64,000 nucleotides of DNA from Anthostomella pinea (lineage: Eukaryota > Ascomycota > Sordariomycetes > Xylariales > Xylariaceae), in NCBI GenBank assembly GCA_963556695.1, contig CAUWAG010000012.1, forward strand, positions 3,348,001-3,412,000. The letters are read 5' to 3'. The translations under genes and the position numbers were made by a program. A model generated the notes under the pieces. It was not told the origin of the DNA, searched no databases, and saw only the letters and a program-made list of their open reading frames with translations. This document shows positions 1 to 11,254 of the stretch, piece by piece (the stretch's first letter is position 1; each line of letters opens with the position of its first letter).

Positions 1-1498
1 AAGGACCTATACAGAATCGTTTCTTGGCACAAGTTGTCAGCAGGATTGCGTTCCCCTCCAATCATCATAAGAGACCAAATATTTGAATCATAAGAGAACA
101 AAGCAAATGCACTACGCTCAGCCACATTTGAACAAAGTACCTTAGATAACGATATCATCGACCCCTGGTCCGCTCAGATCATACAACCCAAGCCACACAT
201 CCCCCTTGAATACTATGTCAGACTGGAAGAGGCTGAAGGGTGCACTATAGGGACCAAGAGCAACTCCCCGGGAGTAGACACCCTCACAGTACGGATTCTG
301 AAAGCTTGCTGGCCAGTCATTAGGGAACATATCAGAGCCCTCTTCCAGACCTGTCTACAGATCGGACACCACCCTAAACCATTCAAAATAGCTGAGGCAG
401 TGATGATCCCAAAACCAGGCAAGACAGACTATTCTAATTCCCGAGCCTACAGACCAATATCGTTACTGTCATGTCTTGGCAAAGGCCTAGAACGACTCAT
501 CACAAAAAGAATTACCTGGTTTGTTGTCAAACTTGGAATTCTAGCTCCACAATATTTTGGAGCTCTACCAAAGCGCTCTGCCACCGACTTGGTAGCTGCA
601 CTCATACACGATATTGAGCAGGCCCTTGACCAAGGCCTCGTTGCAACGGTAGTCACGTCAGATATGAAAAGGGGCCTTTGATGCTGCCCTAATGGGACGG
701 CTGGTGGTTCGTATGAGAGAACAGGGCTGGCCGGGCTTTCTTATAAGATGGGTCCAGTCATTCATGTCCGAGCGGTCTGCAAGGGTTCGGTTTGAAGGTA
801 TCATGACCGATATTAAAGCTCTCACTTGTGGGCTACTACAAGGCTCACCAGCCTCTCCAATCCTTTATATGTTGTATACAGAGAAAATCTGTGCCTGACT
901 TGGTATAAAAAAGAGACGCTTTGGATATGTAGACAACCTAGCGACTCTCTGTATTAAAAAGAACCTTAAGGAAATAGCTACAGAGGCTTCTAAAAATTTT
1001 TATTTACTTAATCAATGAGGACATAACAACGCTATTAAATTTGACCCTGACAAAACTGAGATCATACACTTCTTAAGGAAAAAGAACTCAGATAACCCTC
1101 CAGTCCGCCACAGGACAATGAACAAAATAGCCAAGATTTTCATGCGATGGCTAGGTGTCCTTCTTGATAGAAAACTAAACTTCAAAGATCATGTTTCTCA
1201 CTAGGCCAAGAAAGCTAGTAAAGTAGCAAATCACCTTCGAGGACTATGCAACACAGTTAAAGGACTTCCAGTAAAGTCGACCAGGAGGGCTGTGAAAGCT
1301 TGTGTTATTCCTATTCTTACACACGGCCTGGAGGCCTGGTACCCGGGAATCAAAAAATTTGGGAGCTTAGGTGGGACATCAGCATGTCGCATTAAGGGGC
1401 TTCTTGGAACAATAGATGCTGTACTACGAACAGCGATCAGGGCTATCTTGCCGGTCTGGAAAACTGTTGGATTCTGGGCTATGTTAGCCCATCCATAG
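1..1498 (+). mobile_element. Degenerate non-LTR (LINE, Tad1-like) reverse transcriptase relic
   Basis: Conceptual translation in one frame from base 1 to 681, then in shifted frames to 1498, gives the ordered motifs of a non-LTR reverse transcriptase. They are a KPGK...YRPISLLS segment (about 409-460), the first catalytic-Asp block DMK-G-FD at 661-690 (broken by an extra base), GLLQGSPASPILY (about 830-870), and a degenerate FGYVDN in place of F-Y-DD (about 918-935). A RWLGVLLDRKLNFKDH segment follows at 1148-1190, then a WYPGIKK-like tail. In-frame stops occur at 91-93 and 896-898, with more near 1015 and 1203. The second catalytic Asp of the YxDD box is Asn. The copy is truncated by the window start, and no poly-A tail is visible. 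It is a dead copy; the family is inferred from motif order only. Confidence 0.85.
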
Positions 1499-1718
1499 TC
1501 ATCCTTCACCATCCCCATTTGTGACTCTGTCACATACGTGGCCAATATAAGGCCACGTATTCTTTCCTTTAGTATCTTGGATATATATAGGGCCACTCTG
1601 GCCGCTCCAGAGTAGCTGGAATTCCTCTCCTTAATAGAACACTTTGAAATCTCACAGCCAGCCGCGGAGGAGGTAGAGTAGGATGATCGCCCCAACCAAT
1701 ACTTCCATATCAAAGGTA

Positions 1719-1808
1719 CCATCCGACCCCCCGAACCGGCACACCCCCACTACCGGCACAGCCAAACCCCGCCACCACCACCAAAAGACCCCCCTACTCA
1801 CTTACACG
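1719..1808 (+). repeat. Left terminal inverted repeat of the Fot1/pogo element
   Basis: About 90 bp, imperfectly matching the reverse complement of 3865-3953. The outer ~28 bases are identical; differences are mostly in C-runs and in the CCAC repeat in the middle. The inner limit was set where CTTACACG stops matching. Confidence 0.9.
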
Positions 1809-1871
1809 CATTTGAGGCTGTATAGGGTCGAAAAAATCAGCAAAATTATCATTCTGTGGTGTTTTGGCTGC

Positions 1872-3680
1872 TCAATCGACGTATCTAGCCGGCGCCCGGA
1901 TTGACCGCCCAGATCTAGTCATCTGGGCTTCTGCAACAGGGGCTTCTACAGCCTCCTCAGCGTTCGCAACCTCCTCGTCCTCCTCCACCCCGTCTTCAAC
2001 AACCTCCGACTCTGAAGAAGAAGAAGAAGACTCTACAGCAACCGGAACTAACGGATTACCACCCTGGGCTAGTATTTCTACCATTATCATGAACTTTTTG
2101 TTGGGATTTAGTATCTTCTTCCTCTTCTTGGGCCGTAGCCGCTCCAGTTCAGCCTCCAGGGCCCTGATCTTCTGGTCTTTTATGGCCAGCTCCGTCTCCT
2201 GGTTCTCAAAGGCATGGGAGATCTTCCGGAACTTCAGCCGAGTGGCTGGGGATCGGTTCTTCCCGAAATCCCGGATTTGCCGGCTCGTGGTAGGGGTCTG
2301 TTGGTCCTCTGGCTCCGAGTCTTCCTGTTCTTCCGGCTCGGGGGTCTTCCGCTTGTCTTCTTGGATTTCTGGATGGTCTAGACACTTTTTGCCGCTAATT
2401 GGGTAGCATCCTGTTACTCGGAAGTCCGAGCGGATATTTTTTGGCGTAAACGCCATGTCCCTTGCCTTGCTATAACAGCGGATAAAGTTGATCTTGTTAA
2501 CAGGAGAGGAATCAGTCAGAGAATGTAACTGGGTGAGGAATCTCTGGTAATAGGACTTGAGGGCGTTATAGGGGCCGTTATCCAGTGGTTGCATTCCATG
2601 GCTGGTATGTGCTGGGAAAAAGCATAGCAAGATGTTGGCAAAATAACACCGCATCATAAATTCGTCCTTTCTACAGTCAATTGCTGTTTAAATCGGAATA
2701 AATTAAATAACCAGTAAATAAAATAGAAAAAATTGGTGTACGTACGGAGGTATGGCTACCATGGCCATCTAGGATCAAAAGGACTGGTTCCCACTGCTCC
2801 TGGCCACGAATTTCATCTACTTGTGGTATGAAAACGTGCTCAAGCCACTGGCAGGCGATATCGTTACTGGTCCAGCCGTTTTCCGACGTTATATAATACC
2901 AGTCGGCTATCTTCTGGAATTCCTCGAGGAACCACTGCGCTTAAAGATCTTTTCCCTTGAAAATCAAGCCTGGTTTGAGTACTCTACCGGTAGCTGAAAT
3001 GGTCTCGATGAAAGATGTCCACGAGCGGCCCTGGGGGCTCTTTAGGAAAGCTTTCCTCGTCTCAGAACTTCCCAGAACTAGGGAATCGATGCCTATAAGG
3101 GTAGTTAGTTGATTGTGAGGGTAGGGGGCTCAAAAGAGTTACCAAAACCCGACATGATGCCGCCCTTATCGACATTGTACGTATTTTCTGGCTTCACCCA
3201 GCCGTAGTCCTCCAAGATGTTGAAGAACCAGTTCACAGACTTAGGGGTAAACCCCTTAAACCGAGCGGATTCCATTCGCTTGCCGATTTTAGTCTGAATG
3301 GTAGGGTTGCGTCGTTTAAAGCTGTCCATATAGTGGTTCCCAAGTGGTGCGAAATCCCCCTTTCTTTTTAGGAGTTCTACCACAATTTCCCTGACGGCTG
3401 AGTGAGAAGGGGCAAGCCCCAAAGTCTCCTGGCGCAATATCCAGGCTGTTACCTTGCTTTCTTGCTCGGGAGAAATTCTCTGCTCGGTGGTGTGAGCCTC
3501 CGTTTTAGTCCCTCTCCCCCTTATGCGTGCTGACAGCGTGCTGGCCGGGACGCCGTATTTTTGGCTGGATTTTCTCACAGACATGCCATTATCTGTGACG
3601 TCTAGATAGGCATCCACCACATCATCCTCTGTATACGTGGGCGGAGGCATCGTGGCTGGCTTCAGGATGCTGTGGTGCAT
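1872..3680 (-). pseudogene. Fot1/pogo transposase (HTH + DDE), one premature stop
   Basis: Transposase that would bind the terminal repeats and cut and paste the element. I resolve three exons: 3680-3143, 3092-2742 and 2683-1872. They are split by a 50-nt intron (GTAACT...CTAAC...TATAG) and a 58-nt intron (GTACAC...AAACAG), giving 566 codons, close to the usual Fot1 length (~540). An N-terminal psq-type helix-turn-helix (about residues 15-55) is followed by a CENP-B-like segment (about 65-135). The DDE catalytic domain shows NVDKGGIM (D171), LLILDGHGSH (D288) and HTSHGMQPLD (D331). The C-terminus is charged and coiled-coil-like. The single defect is TAA at 2943-2941 after KGKDL, where relatives usually have Gln; CAA-to-TAA is a RIP-type change. 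The second intron boundary is less certain, because it makes the D288-D331 spacing slightly longer than typical. Related full-length copies elsewhere could still mobilise this element. Confidence 0.85.
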
Positions 3681-3864
3681 GAGGGACAGGGGCTCACAGA
3701 GAGAATTCTACAGCAAATTTGTATTTAAGGGCGGGGCACAGAGGCTGCTAAATGCCGATGCCGATGGCCCAGCAATTAAATAATCTATATTCCGCTAAAC
3801 ACCAAGAAAAGGGCTATCTAACCATCTAAAGAAAGTCTAGATACCCTCAAAAAGGGCTGTAATC

Positions 3865-3953
3865 CGTGTAAGTGAGTAAGGGGACTTTTGGTGGTGATTG
3901 TGGGGTTTGGCTGTGCCGGTCGGGGGGGTGTGCCGGTTCGGGGGGTCGGATGG
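3865..3953 (+). repeat. Right terminal inverted repeat of the Fot1/pogo element
   Basis: About 89 bp, reverse-complementary to 1719-1808 and ending at the TA duplication 3954-3955. Confidence 0.9.
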
Positions 3954-3989
3954 TATAGTGGGGGAGGAGGCGTCAAACCCACCGAGAGG

Positions 3990-5078
3990 TACCTCGAGGT
4001 GCCTACAGTTTAGGTTTTGTTTCTATGCGCGGCCATCATGAGGCTTGCGAGCGGTGAGTCGCATGGCAGAGAGGTATGTGCTGGTACCTGAGAAGCGTTG
4101 ACGAGCTACTTGAACGCTTTTGCGTAGTTAGTAGTTAGAAACTGGGATTCGTAAACTCGTGCAGTAGCTAGGTCAGTGTTGCGGCCTGGACACGCCTCGT
4201 CGATCATAACCACTTCAGGTTGCAATTCGGGCTGCTTGATGTGAAGCCTGTTGCAGCAACGGGAGTTTCACCTAAGATGTGGGCCTTGTCAACAGCCATG
4301 GTCATGGCGCGCAAGAGCATCTCATTTTCATGTGCCGAAGTCTCCGCGAACGCATCAGGGTCCTCGTTGCGCATCTCGTGAAGTTTAAAGGGATCGGGGA
4401 AACCTTCCGGCTTGGTGAGGATGAGGTACCACGCTTAGGATGACAAGGAAAGTGCACCGCCTCGGATAACAACGTTCTTGACCTTATCCTTCTCCACCTG
4501 CTCACGGATCAATGCGAGGGAGTGTCGGTGCCTGCTTCCCTTTTTGTTCATGGCTTCGGCCAAACCATCTATGGCGGCAGGAATTTATGCAAGAACTTCC
4601 AGTCGATCTGATTTTCGTTTGAGGACAGATGCGGCCAGCAGCTTAGAGACCGCTACAACCACACGAGGGTCTCGTATAATTGGCTTTGACACTACTTAAG
4701 CTCCATCTGCAACTTCGACATAACACGACCCAAATCGTCGTCGCAACTTCAACTGCGTTGAAAGCACAGGAGTTGGCATCGGAGGGCAGATCGATGGCAT
4801 CCCAGCTGAGCACGTCCAAACTCTTCTCGTCAAGGAAGGACTTGAACCTCTTCCACATCTTGCTGGTCGTCAACTCCCAGTCGATCTGATTCTCGTTTGG
4901 CCTCCGAACCCCGGTGTTTGCGGTTCTTAGCCTGTTGCATCCCATAAGCCGCGACAGAGGCACCAGCGGCCGCTGTTAAAGTAGCTGCGGCGCCCAAGAC
5001 TGACCTAGAGCTTGGCTTTGCTGCATTTGGAGCGTCGCGACTCGGTAAAGCCTCGATAATCTGACCGATGAAAGCCAT
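3990..5078 (-). pseudogene. Decayed gene, possibly an SF1 (AAA_11/12-like) helicase
   Basis: Reading the minus strand from an ATG at 5078 gives an N-terminus with a hydrophobic Ala-rich stretch (SVLGAAATLTAAAGASVAAY). After a frame change near 4900 comes a segment with SKMWKRFKSFLDEK. Further on, in other frames, are QVEKDKVKNVVIRGGAL (about 4500-4450), a KAHILGETPVAATG stretch (about 4290-4260) and PEVVMIDEACPGR (about 4225-4185). The last resembles a Walker B box, which suggests an SF1 DNA/RNA helicase of the fungal AAA_11/12 kind. Several stops and frame changes show it is dead. A 23-bp near-identical word (CCAGTCGATCTGATT...) occurs at 4599-4621 and 4877-4899, hinting at an internal duplication. 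The family assignment is an inference from short motifs. Confidence 0.35.
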
Positions 5079-5099
5079 AGTATTGGAACTTGATGATGA

Positions 5100-6500
5100 C
5101 TGGGTAAATGAATGAATATGTCCGTATATCTGCTGATGCTAGCCAAGGAGTTTTATGGAATCTGGATGTTGGGTGGGTTGACTTCGTGTCGCTTAGGTGA
5201 GGAAGAAGTTATATAGAAGATTCAGTTAACTATGTAAAGGCCAGGGCACGCCGGCAACGTAAGTAAGGATCTTGAGAGTCGAGCGGGTTGTAGCTGGTTG
5301 TAGCTGGTTGTAGCTGGTCGATTTAGGCGCTTGCGTGCGCTCGTGCATGCTGTAAGACCGTAATAATAGTTATTGCGCTCATCGTAACTCGTTTTGTCGT
5401 CATTGGTCCCGACGTGATGCGAGGGCCAGAAGCCGGAGGCAGCATTGCTGGGCTCGGGGCTAACGAAGGCCGGGTGGCGGGAAAGAAGTGAACAGTTGGA
5501 AGAGTGATCCTTTTCAGCAACACCTCGTGTGGGTTGCAGTCGATCTCTTGTAAAGCCAGCAGATGTATGAACAGGCGCAGTAGATTCGAGGCTTCACTCT
5601 AGCAGAGCCAGGGTAGTAGTCGATGTATGAGTTGCGGCGAGCAAATGTCTGCTGGGCCTGCATCGTTGGCCAAGATGATGGATGCGCGTGCGACGTATGC
5701 GTACGCATCACCTTGGTGGACCACATGGGCCTTGTTCGACTTATTCTTACGTGCGGGAGCAGACGTACCATATTTGTCGATAATCCGAACCTGTAGCCTC
5801 CATGGATGTTATAGGGGGCGGGACATATTCAGGTTTTGGCTATGGAGGAGGGACTCTGGAAGAGAGTCGCACGCCATCGGAACTTCAGTTGTCTAAAAAC
5901 AAGGCGGTCGTATATGGGTAATCCCGACTTTGGTGAAGGCAAGGTGACTTGGGGGCATGCGACGGTTGAACCACTGTCCATTAGGCGTCACGAATGCGGT
6001 CTTATTCTGGTCTTCTGCCCTGGTTTTCACCGCCCAATGTCCATGTGCAGCGTCAGCCTGAAAGAAGACACTGTGATTTCCTTGCATAATCGTGTAGAAA
6101 ACTCCGTCCCTGTTGTGGACGGGCCACTGAGGCTTACCTTTGAGATTTTTATAAATCTATCGCAAAGAAGATGCGAGTGAACAGGGTGCGTTAGTATGGG
6201 TGCTTGAGAATGACTCAACACGCCTGCTTATACACGGTGCCCAGCCGCATCTCCTCGCCCGGGTCAGACCTCCTTCTAAGTACTGTTCGAACTCCTGTCT
6301 ATTGTTAAACAGGAATAAGGCCACCATGTTGATATTTAGGCAGTGATCGGTGTATACGATGGACAATTCCAGTGCGATAGGGTCGCTCCTTAGTTGTGAA
6401 GAGTTGGGAGAGGTTGGCGCAGAATCGAGCTGATTTTCTGATTCAAAAATATGGGTGATATTGTAGATGGGAACGGAGTTGGTAAGGTCACCGTCTAAGT
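5100..6500. other. Gene-poor stretch
   Basis: Short open frames occur on both strands, the longest about 115 codons. None has recognisable motifs, credible splice structure or consistent codon use. Apart from the decamer repeat I see nothing I can support. Confidence 0.5.
5287..5319 (+). repeat. Three tandem copies of a decamer
   Basis: GGTTGTAGCT is repeated three times head to tail, with no interruption. No function is apparent. Confidence 0.9.
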
Positions 6501-6703
6501 GCATAATGTGTGTAAATAACTAAAAGTGAAGATGATTAAAACTGTAAATAATGCAAAGCTTTAAAGTTATTAGAAGGCGAGTGCTCGTGCGCAAGTTTAA
6601 GTGGTCGGTAGTAAGGTCGATTCGTGTTACGATAGGTTTGGAAGGGTTATAAATGGGTCTTTAGTTAAAGTTCGTTATGCTTGTCGATCGATTGCTTGAG
6701 TTT

Positions 6704-9170
6704 TTAATAGATGCCCATTCTTTCTTCGAGTTCAGCAAGGTACCTAACGACAGGGTTTTGAGTAGGCCTGGAAATAATGAAGGACCGGAATATATCGATG
6801 TTTTTAGGCCATGTTGTTAGATTGGCTATCAGTGTATCGACTTGTACCCTTAACTTTTCTTTTTTCTTGTTCGTAATAGACCCCGGTATTGTGTACACTA
6901 GGTTGGGGAAATGTGCAGGATTAAGGAAACTTGTAGAGGGATGGAAGAGACTGGGGAGGTGTATGCGCTTGTGGCTCGTTTTGTAAAAGGTGATGTATTT
7001 AAAAGGAGATCGCGTGAGATTCAGAAGGTTGCTTAACATGTAGAAATGAGCCCCGATCTTGTTTGAGTATATACTTAGTATATGCTATTGGTATTTTCGA
7101 CGTTTTATTGCGACCAGCAGTCGAGGGTAATAAGCGCACTGAAGCATATATTGTGTTGCAGGCTTTGTGTAGTGATCTCATGTCGAGGCAATACTCAGGA
7201 ATCTTGGACAGCTGCCGTGTTAAGTGCCTGCAAACCGGCGAATACTCTTGGACCACCCGGCGAAATCTTCTTCCGTATCTGCATCGCGAAGGAGCGCGAC
7301 ACCAGCAGCGACAACTACGGTGCGCTATGGATTGCCTCTCTGATTCTTTTCACCGTTAGAAACAGTGAAAGGTCTATCGAACATGGCAACGATCTCGTTG
7401 GCAACGGAGGGTGATAACTGTGGAATGTTGGGGAGGTCTTGCTCAGCTAGGCCGTCGGCTTTGGAGCCGAAGTCTGCCTTGGAGCCGACATTGGATCCAA
7501 GGTCTTGGTCCTGGTTGGCCATATCCTTCATTTCGATAGCAAGGTACCGAGCAGTGACATTAATGATAGCTTTATGTGGAAGTGCTTCTAGCGCTTCCAG
7601 ATCTCGGGTCTTCTCCTCGTCGATGATCGCGAACCCGGCAACACAGCTTCGGCGGGCCAGGTGGTGACTGGGGAGCAGTCGAATCGGGCATATTAACCTC
7701 ATCATGGGCCAGCGCCTGATAATAACTATTTCGAAGTTATCACTTCCGAGGAAATAATTGTCATAGCCATAGACAGGCAGGGTGTATTGCGTGATTCTCA
7801 GAGGCAAAGCATCGTAACTGGTTGTCTGTCATATATTGACAGGTTGTAAGCTTAAATCCGGTTGAGAAAAACTGAAAGCTCAATTCAATGTGGGAAAGAA
7901 CCAGTGCTATAGGAAAAAGAGTAGTAGTCTATTTGTTGGGTCCGACGACCTCGGGGCCAACAACTTTCCGTAGTCTTTCTTTACCTCTAGGGCCTCCGGA
8001 TCGTGCATATCGTCTCGCCATTGGTTCTTGCGCGCCATATTTACATCCAGACCTCGGACATTCGTAAGGTAGTCTTCGAACTCCCGGGCCGTCTGCGCGA
8101 TGTAGCGGAAATTGGCCGTGATGCCTGTCACGTTGACAGTGCCCTCAGGTAAGTACGGTAAGCTTAACAAGTGCTGGTTGTCCAGGAGCGATTTTTCGAC
8201 TGTGACTCGGAAGATTGTACTATAGCTAGCTTGCTAGTAAAGCTTCGTGAGGAAAGAGTGTATCACTGAGTGTAGGAAAAGAAGCAATGATAGCCACAGA
8301 GAACTCGTGGTATAGATAGCGACGATAGTTAAATGGGCAGGTAACTTTTTCGCTATGTTAAGTGTAGATGCTTGCGAAGTGATGTGGTGGGGCCCAGGAG
8401 CGAAGTTTAAGTGTAAAAATCAGGCGCGAGGGGCTGGTTTCATGTCGACAATAAGATCTTCTTAGATTGTAAGAATAGTTTTAATAGCCCGATCAGTGTA
8501 AGGAAAATTGAGACTCGAGTGCGGGGGGAAGAGATGTACGAGGTTGCTACTGCCTGATTGGTAACTGGGGACTGGTAGTGGTGATGGTACGCGTGAGGGT
8601 GGAGGAGTGGTAGATTCATTGGTCTCCAGTGGTAGAAAATGTGACATATGTCGCGGTCCGAAAGCTTCGTTAAGACGCAGGATTTGTTATTACACTTTGC
8701 GCATTTGTTGGCTTGTAAGGTAATGCGAGATATCTTACTGTCCATACTAACTTTCCACGATCTTCCTTCCTTGCTGGCTTTGCTCTCCTTACTGGCGGTC
8801 CGGGTGCCAACTTTTTGCACCTTGGGCGACTCTTCTTTCTCTGGGGTAGGCGGGGTTTTCTTGAGGGTACCATCTCCGTATGGACATAGGTCTTGTTCCG
8901 ACTCCCTCTTGGATGGCTTTCGTGACCCATCGGAGACAGGTGTGTAGTGGAGAAGGTATCGCTGTAGTAAAATGACTCTCAGGTCGAGAAAAATGGATAT
9001 AAGCGTGTAACGGCGAAGGCTTCGTAGCAGTGAAATCAGCGAAATGGTTTCCAGGTTAAGCGAGGACGACAGACTCCAGAGGCTTAACCCCTCCCCTTCG
9101 TATTCCGTGTATGTTCCTGTCTCTGTCCCCGCCAGGTGGTCGTTGGGGTTGTGCGCATGCTTAGGAGCGG
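6704..9170 (-). other. Possible unrecognised gene or decayed gene on the minus strand
   Basis: Several open stretches follow one another in the minus direction, and each reads like protein rather than noise. From about 9170 to 8440 one frame stays open for roughly 240 codons without an early ATG. It contains a Lys/Glu-rich segment and a possible zinc-binding stretch, KCAKCNNKSC. Then come 8170-7907 (with TAREFEDYLTNVRGLDVNMA), 7807-7325 (with a GSKADFGSKADG repeat) and 7256-6704, which ends in VVRYLAELEERMGIY. I cannot join these with convincing introns and recognise no family. It may be a real multi-exon gene, an ageing pseudogene, or coincidence. A homology search or RNA data would decide. 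Confidence 0.25.
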
Positions 9171-9299
9171 AACGTGGAGTTCAGCACGACAACGGAAAGA
9201 GAAGTGTTATTTGCTCAAGGTGGCCCCAGAACCCGATGAAATACGAAGCTTGTTACCATGTCTTGAATGAGTCTTGACAGGATGGTGATATTGATTCCT

Positions 9300-11254
9300 T
9301 GTAAAGAGTGTTACTGGGTCGAAGACTGGAGTTGTCTCTTGGCTGAGTCTTAACCGGATGGTGTTATTGGTTCTCCAGTAGAGTTAAGTCAAGGTCGGCG
9401 ACAAGTTTGTTTTGGATTGTGTCTGAATTCTGAATACGCACAAGACTGCAGCTGTGTTGCAGCGCGAGCCTTGCCTTGTTGAACTGTGTGTATGGGGGTT
9501 GTGCCCCTTCGAGAGACGTCGTCCCTTCAGTAGAGCGGTGTCTGTGGCAGGTGGTCAGCGACATCGCCGAGGGTGATACAACGTGCACTTGAGTCAATAG
9601 ACCGTCACCCATTGTATCCATGAGAAGAGAAGTGCTGTATGTGCAAGAATGGAAGCTGTATGTGCCCAAGGATGTAGCCTAGATCATGCCCTGTCAATAG
9701 GTAGTAGTGCCCGTGGGCTAGCAGGGCTGCAATAGGGTGCCTGTTGCGTTGGATGCGGACTAGTTACATTTTGTTGTAGGCAGAGAGGGGAATGACGGTT
9801 CGTCAGGTAGGTAGTTGAGAAGTCCCAGTTGTTGATACGAGGTGCCGTTAAGACTTAGCGTACATCACTGGGGCTCTCCATTTAGTTGTATCTCAAGGAA
9901 TCTGGGTTCGGCTCCTCCCCTGCGGTTGAAGAGTTTGGAATATCGAAATGGATCGCGTCGGCACAATTGAAGCGAGGTGCAGGTTGGGTCCGGGTATCTT
10001 GAGTAGTACACAACACGAATATACGAGAGTTGAGTGCTGCCTTCGCGATTAGACGTTGGTTGTGGAGTGGAGCTCATTCCGAGGGAGGGAGATGGAAATG
10101 TACAGAACAACACGGTGGGTGTGTACAGGAGAGCATTGTTGCAGCTTGAAGCACGTATGAAGGAATCGAAGGCTCCGCTGAGGAGGTCAACCGAGCTCAG
10201 GTGTGGTTGTGCAGTTCAAGTGCGGGTCCCTGGATGTGCACGTAGTGAGCATCGTGCGGTTTGGCTAGAGGGAGAGAGAATGGGTCGAGTGCAGCGATAT
10301 GGTAGAGGCTGTTGATGCATACTAACATCAGATCGTTAAGTGCGGGCGCCTGTAACTACGAGGTGAGGGCACATGGGTCCACAGCCATGAGAAGAATGTT
10401 TCGAAAGAAAGCCGAGATTGTCTATCTAAGCTGTTGGCAGATCCGCATGCCCAGTCACCATCAAGCGTAACGTGTAAAAGATGTACCGGAAGATAACGAA
10501 GGAAAATATGACTTCGATAACGAGAAGAAAATTCAGGGTATCAACCCACAATGTGGGAACATGCAGAACCTCATCACAAAGCCTTCGTAGGTTTGGTCTC
10601 ATCTAAGTAGCGATGCAGCCGCCTGTGCCAGAACTTGACGTCGGTACATGCGCGCCGTCTCGCAACATAATCCATAACCTTCGAGATCCCTCCATTAGTT
10701 CGTTGGTCTTGCGATTACCCTCCATCTTAAAATGAAAGGGTATCTGAGTCGTTCGTCGTAAGTCATATCAGCAAGAAAATCAATCGTCACTCCAGCCGGG
10801 TTTGCGTAGCATCGTTGACCACGCTGGGCCGTAAGACTCTCCAGTCCAAGAGTAAGCCGAAACCAGATGAAACCCAGTGAGCACAAGCCATGCTTAGCCA
10901 TGCAGCGAGTGTAAATGGTGGATCGAAATCCAATCCGCAACCAGCAACGCCAACATTTGCTACCATCGTATAATTCATGCTCTTGTTAAACGCAGGTGTA
11001 AGCCCAGAGAAATAAGAAATGGGGTATGTCGGAAAACCAATCGTATAGCGATCGTATATTATGCGTGACTCGTACAAAGGGCGCGAGGAGCGGCGTGAGA
11101 CCATGCGGCGATGCAAGGGTATCTGCTGGTGTGTATCCTTGAATAGTTATATCCCGCGACCTCATCATTGAGGGGTATCGCTATGTCAAGTTGACGAGGG
11201 TTGAAGTAATTGAAGTGGTTCATCGCAGTGTGGGACCAGGCGGTAACTGATGGG
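9300..11254. other. Gene-poor stretch downstream of the C2H2 regulator
   Basis: Open frames of up to about 110 codons occur on both strands, with none that I recognise. The part from about 10.9 to 11.25 kb probably includes the 3' UTR and terminator of the minus-strand C2H2 gene. No repeats stand out. Confidence 0.5.

Larger units (their letters stand above)
1719..3953 (-). mobile_element. Fot1/pogo-type (Tc1-mariner superfamily) DNA transposon
   Basis: The element is 2235 bp, bounded by near-perfect terminal inverted repeats (1719-1808 and 3865-3953) beginning CCATCCGACCCCCCGAACCG. A TA dinucleotide lies immediately outside each end (1717-1718 and 3954-3955), the target duplication expected of this superfamily. 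One minus-strand transposase gene fills the interior. The flanks are the LINE relic region on the left and a decayed helicase-like gene on the right, so it sits in a nest of repeats. Only one nonsense codon was found in the reconstructed transposase, so insertion is probably fairly recent. Confidence 0.92.

Noticed and set aside
1864..2406. A 180-codon plus-strand open frame rich in Ser and Glu
   Set aside because: It lies antisense to the transposase C-terminus and starts at TTG; its composition is a mirror of the coding strand.
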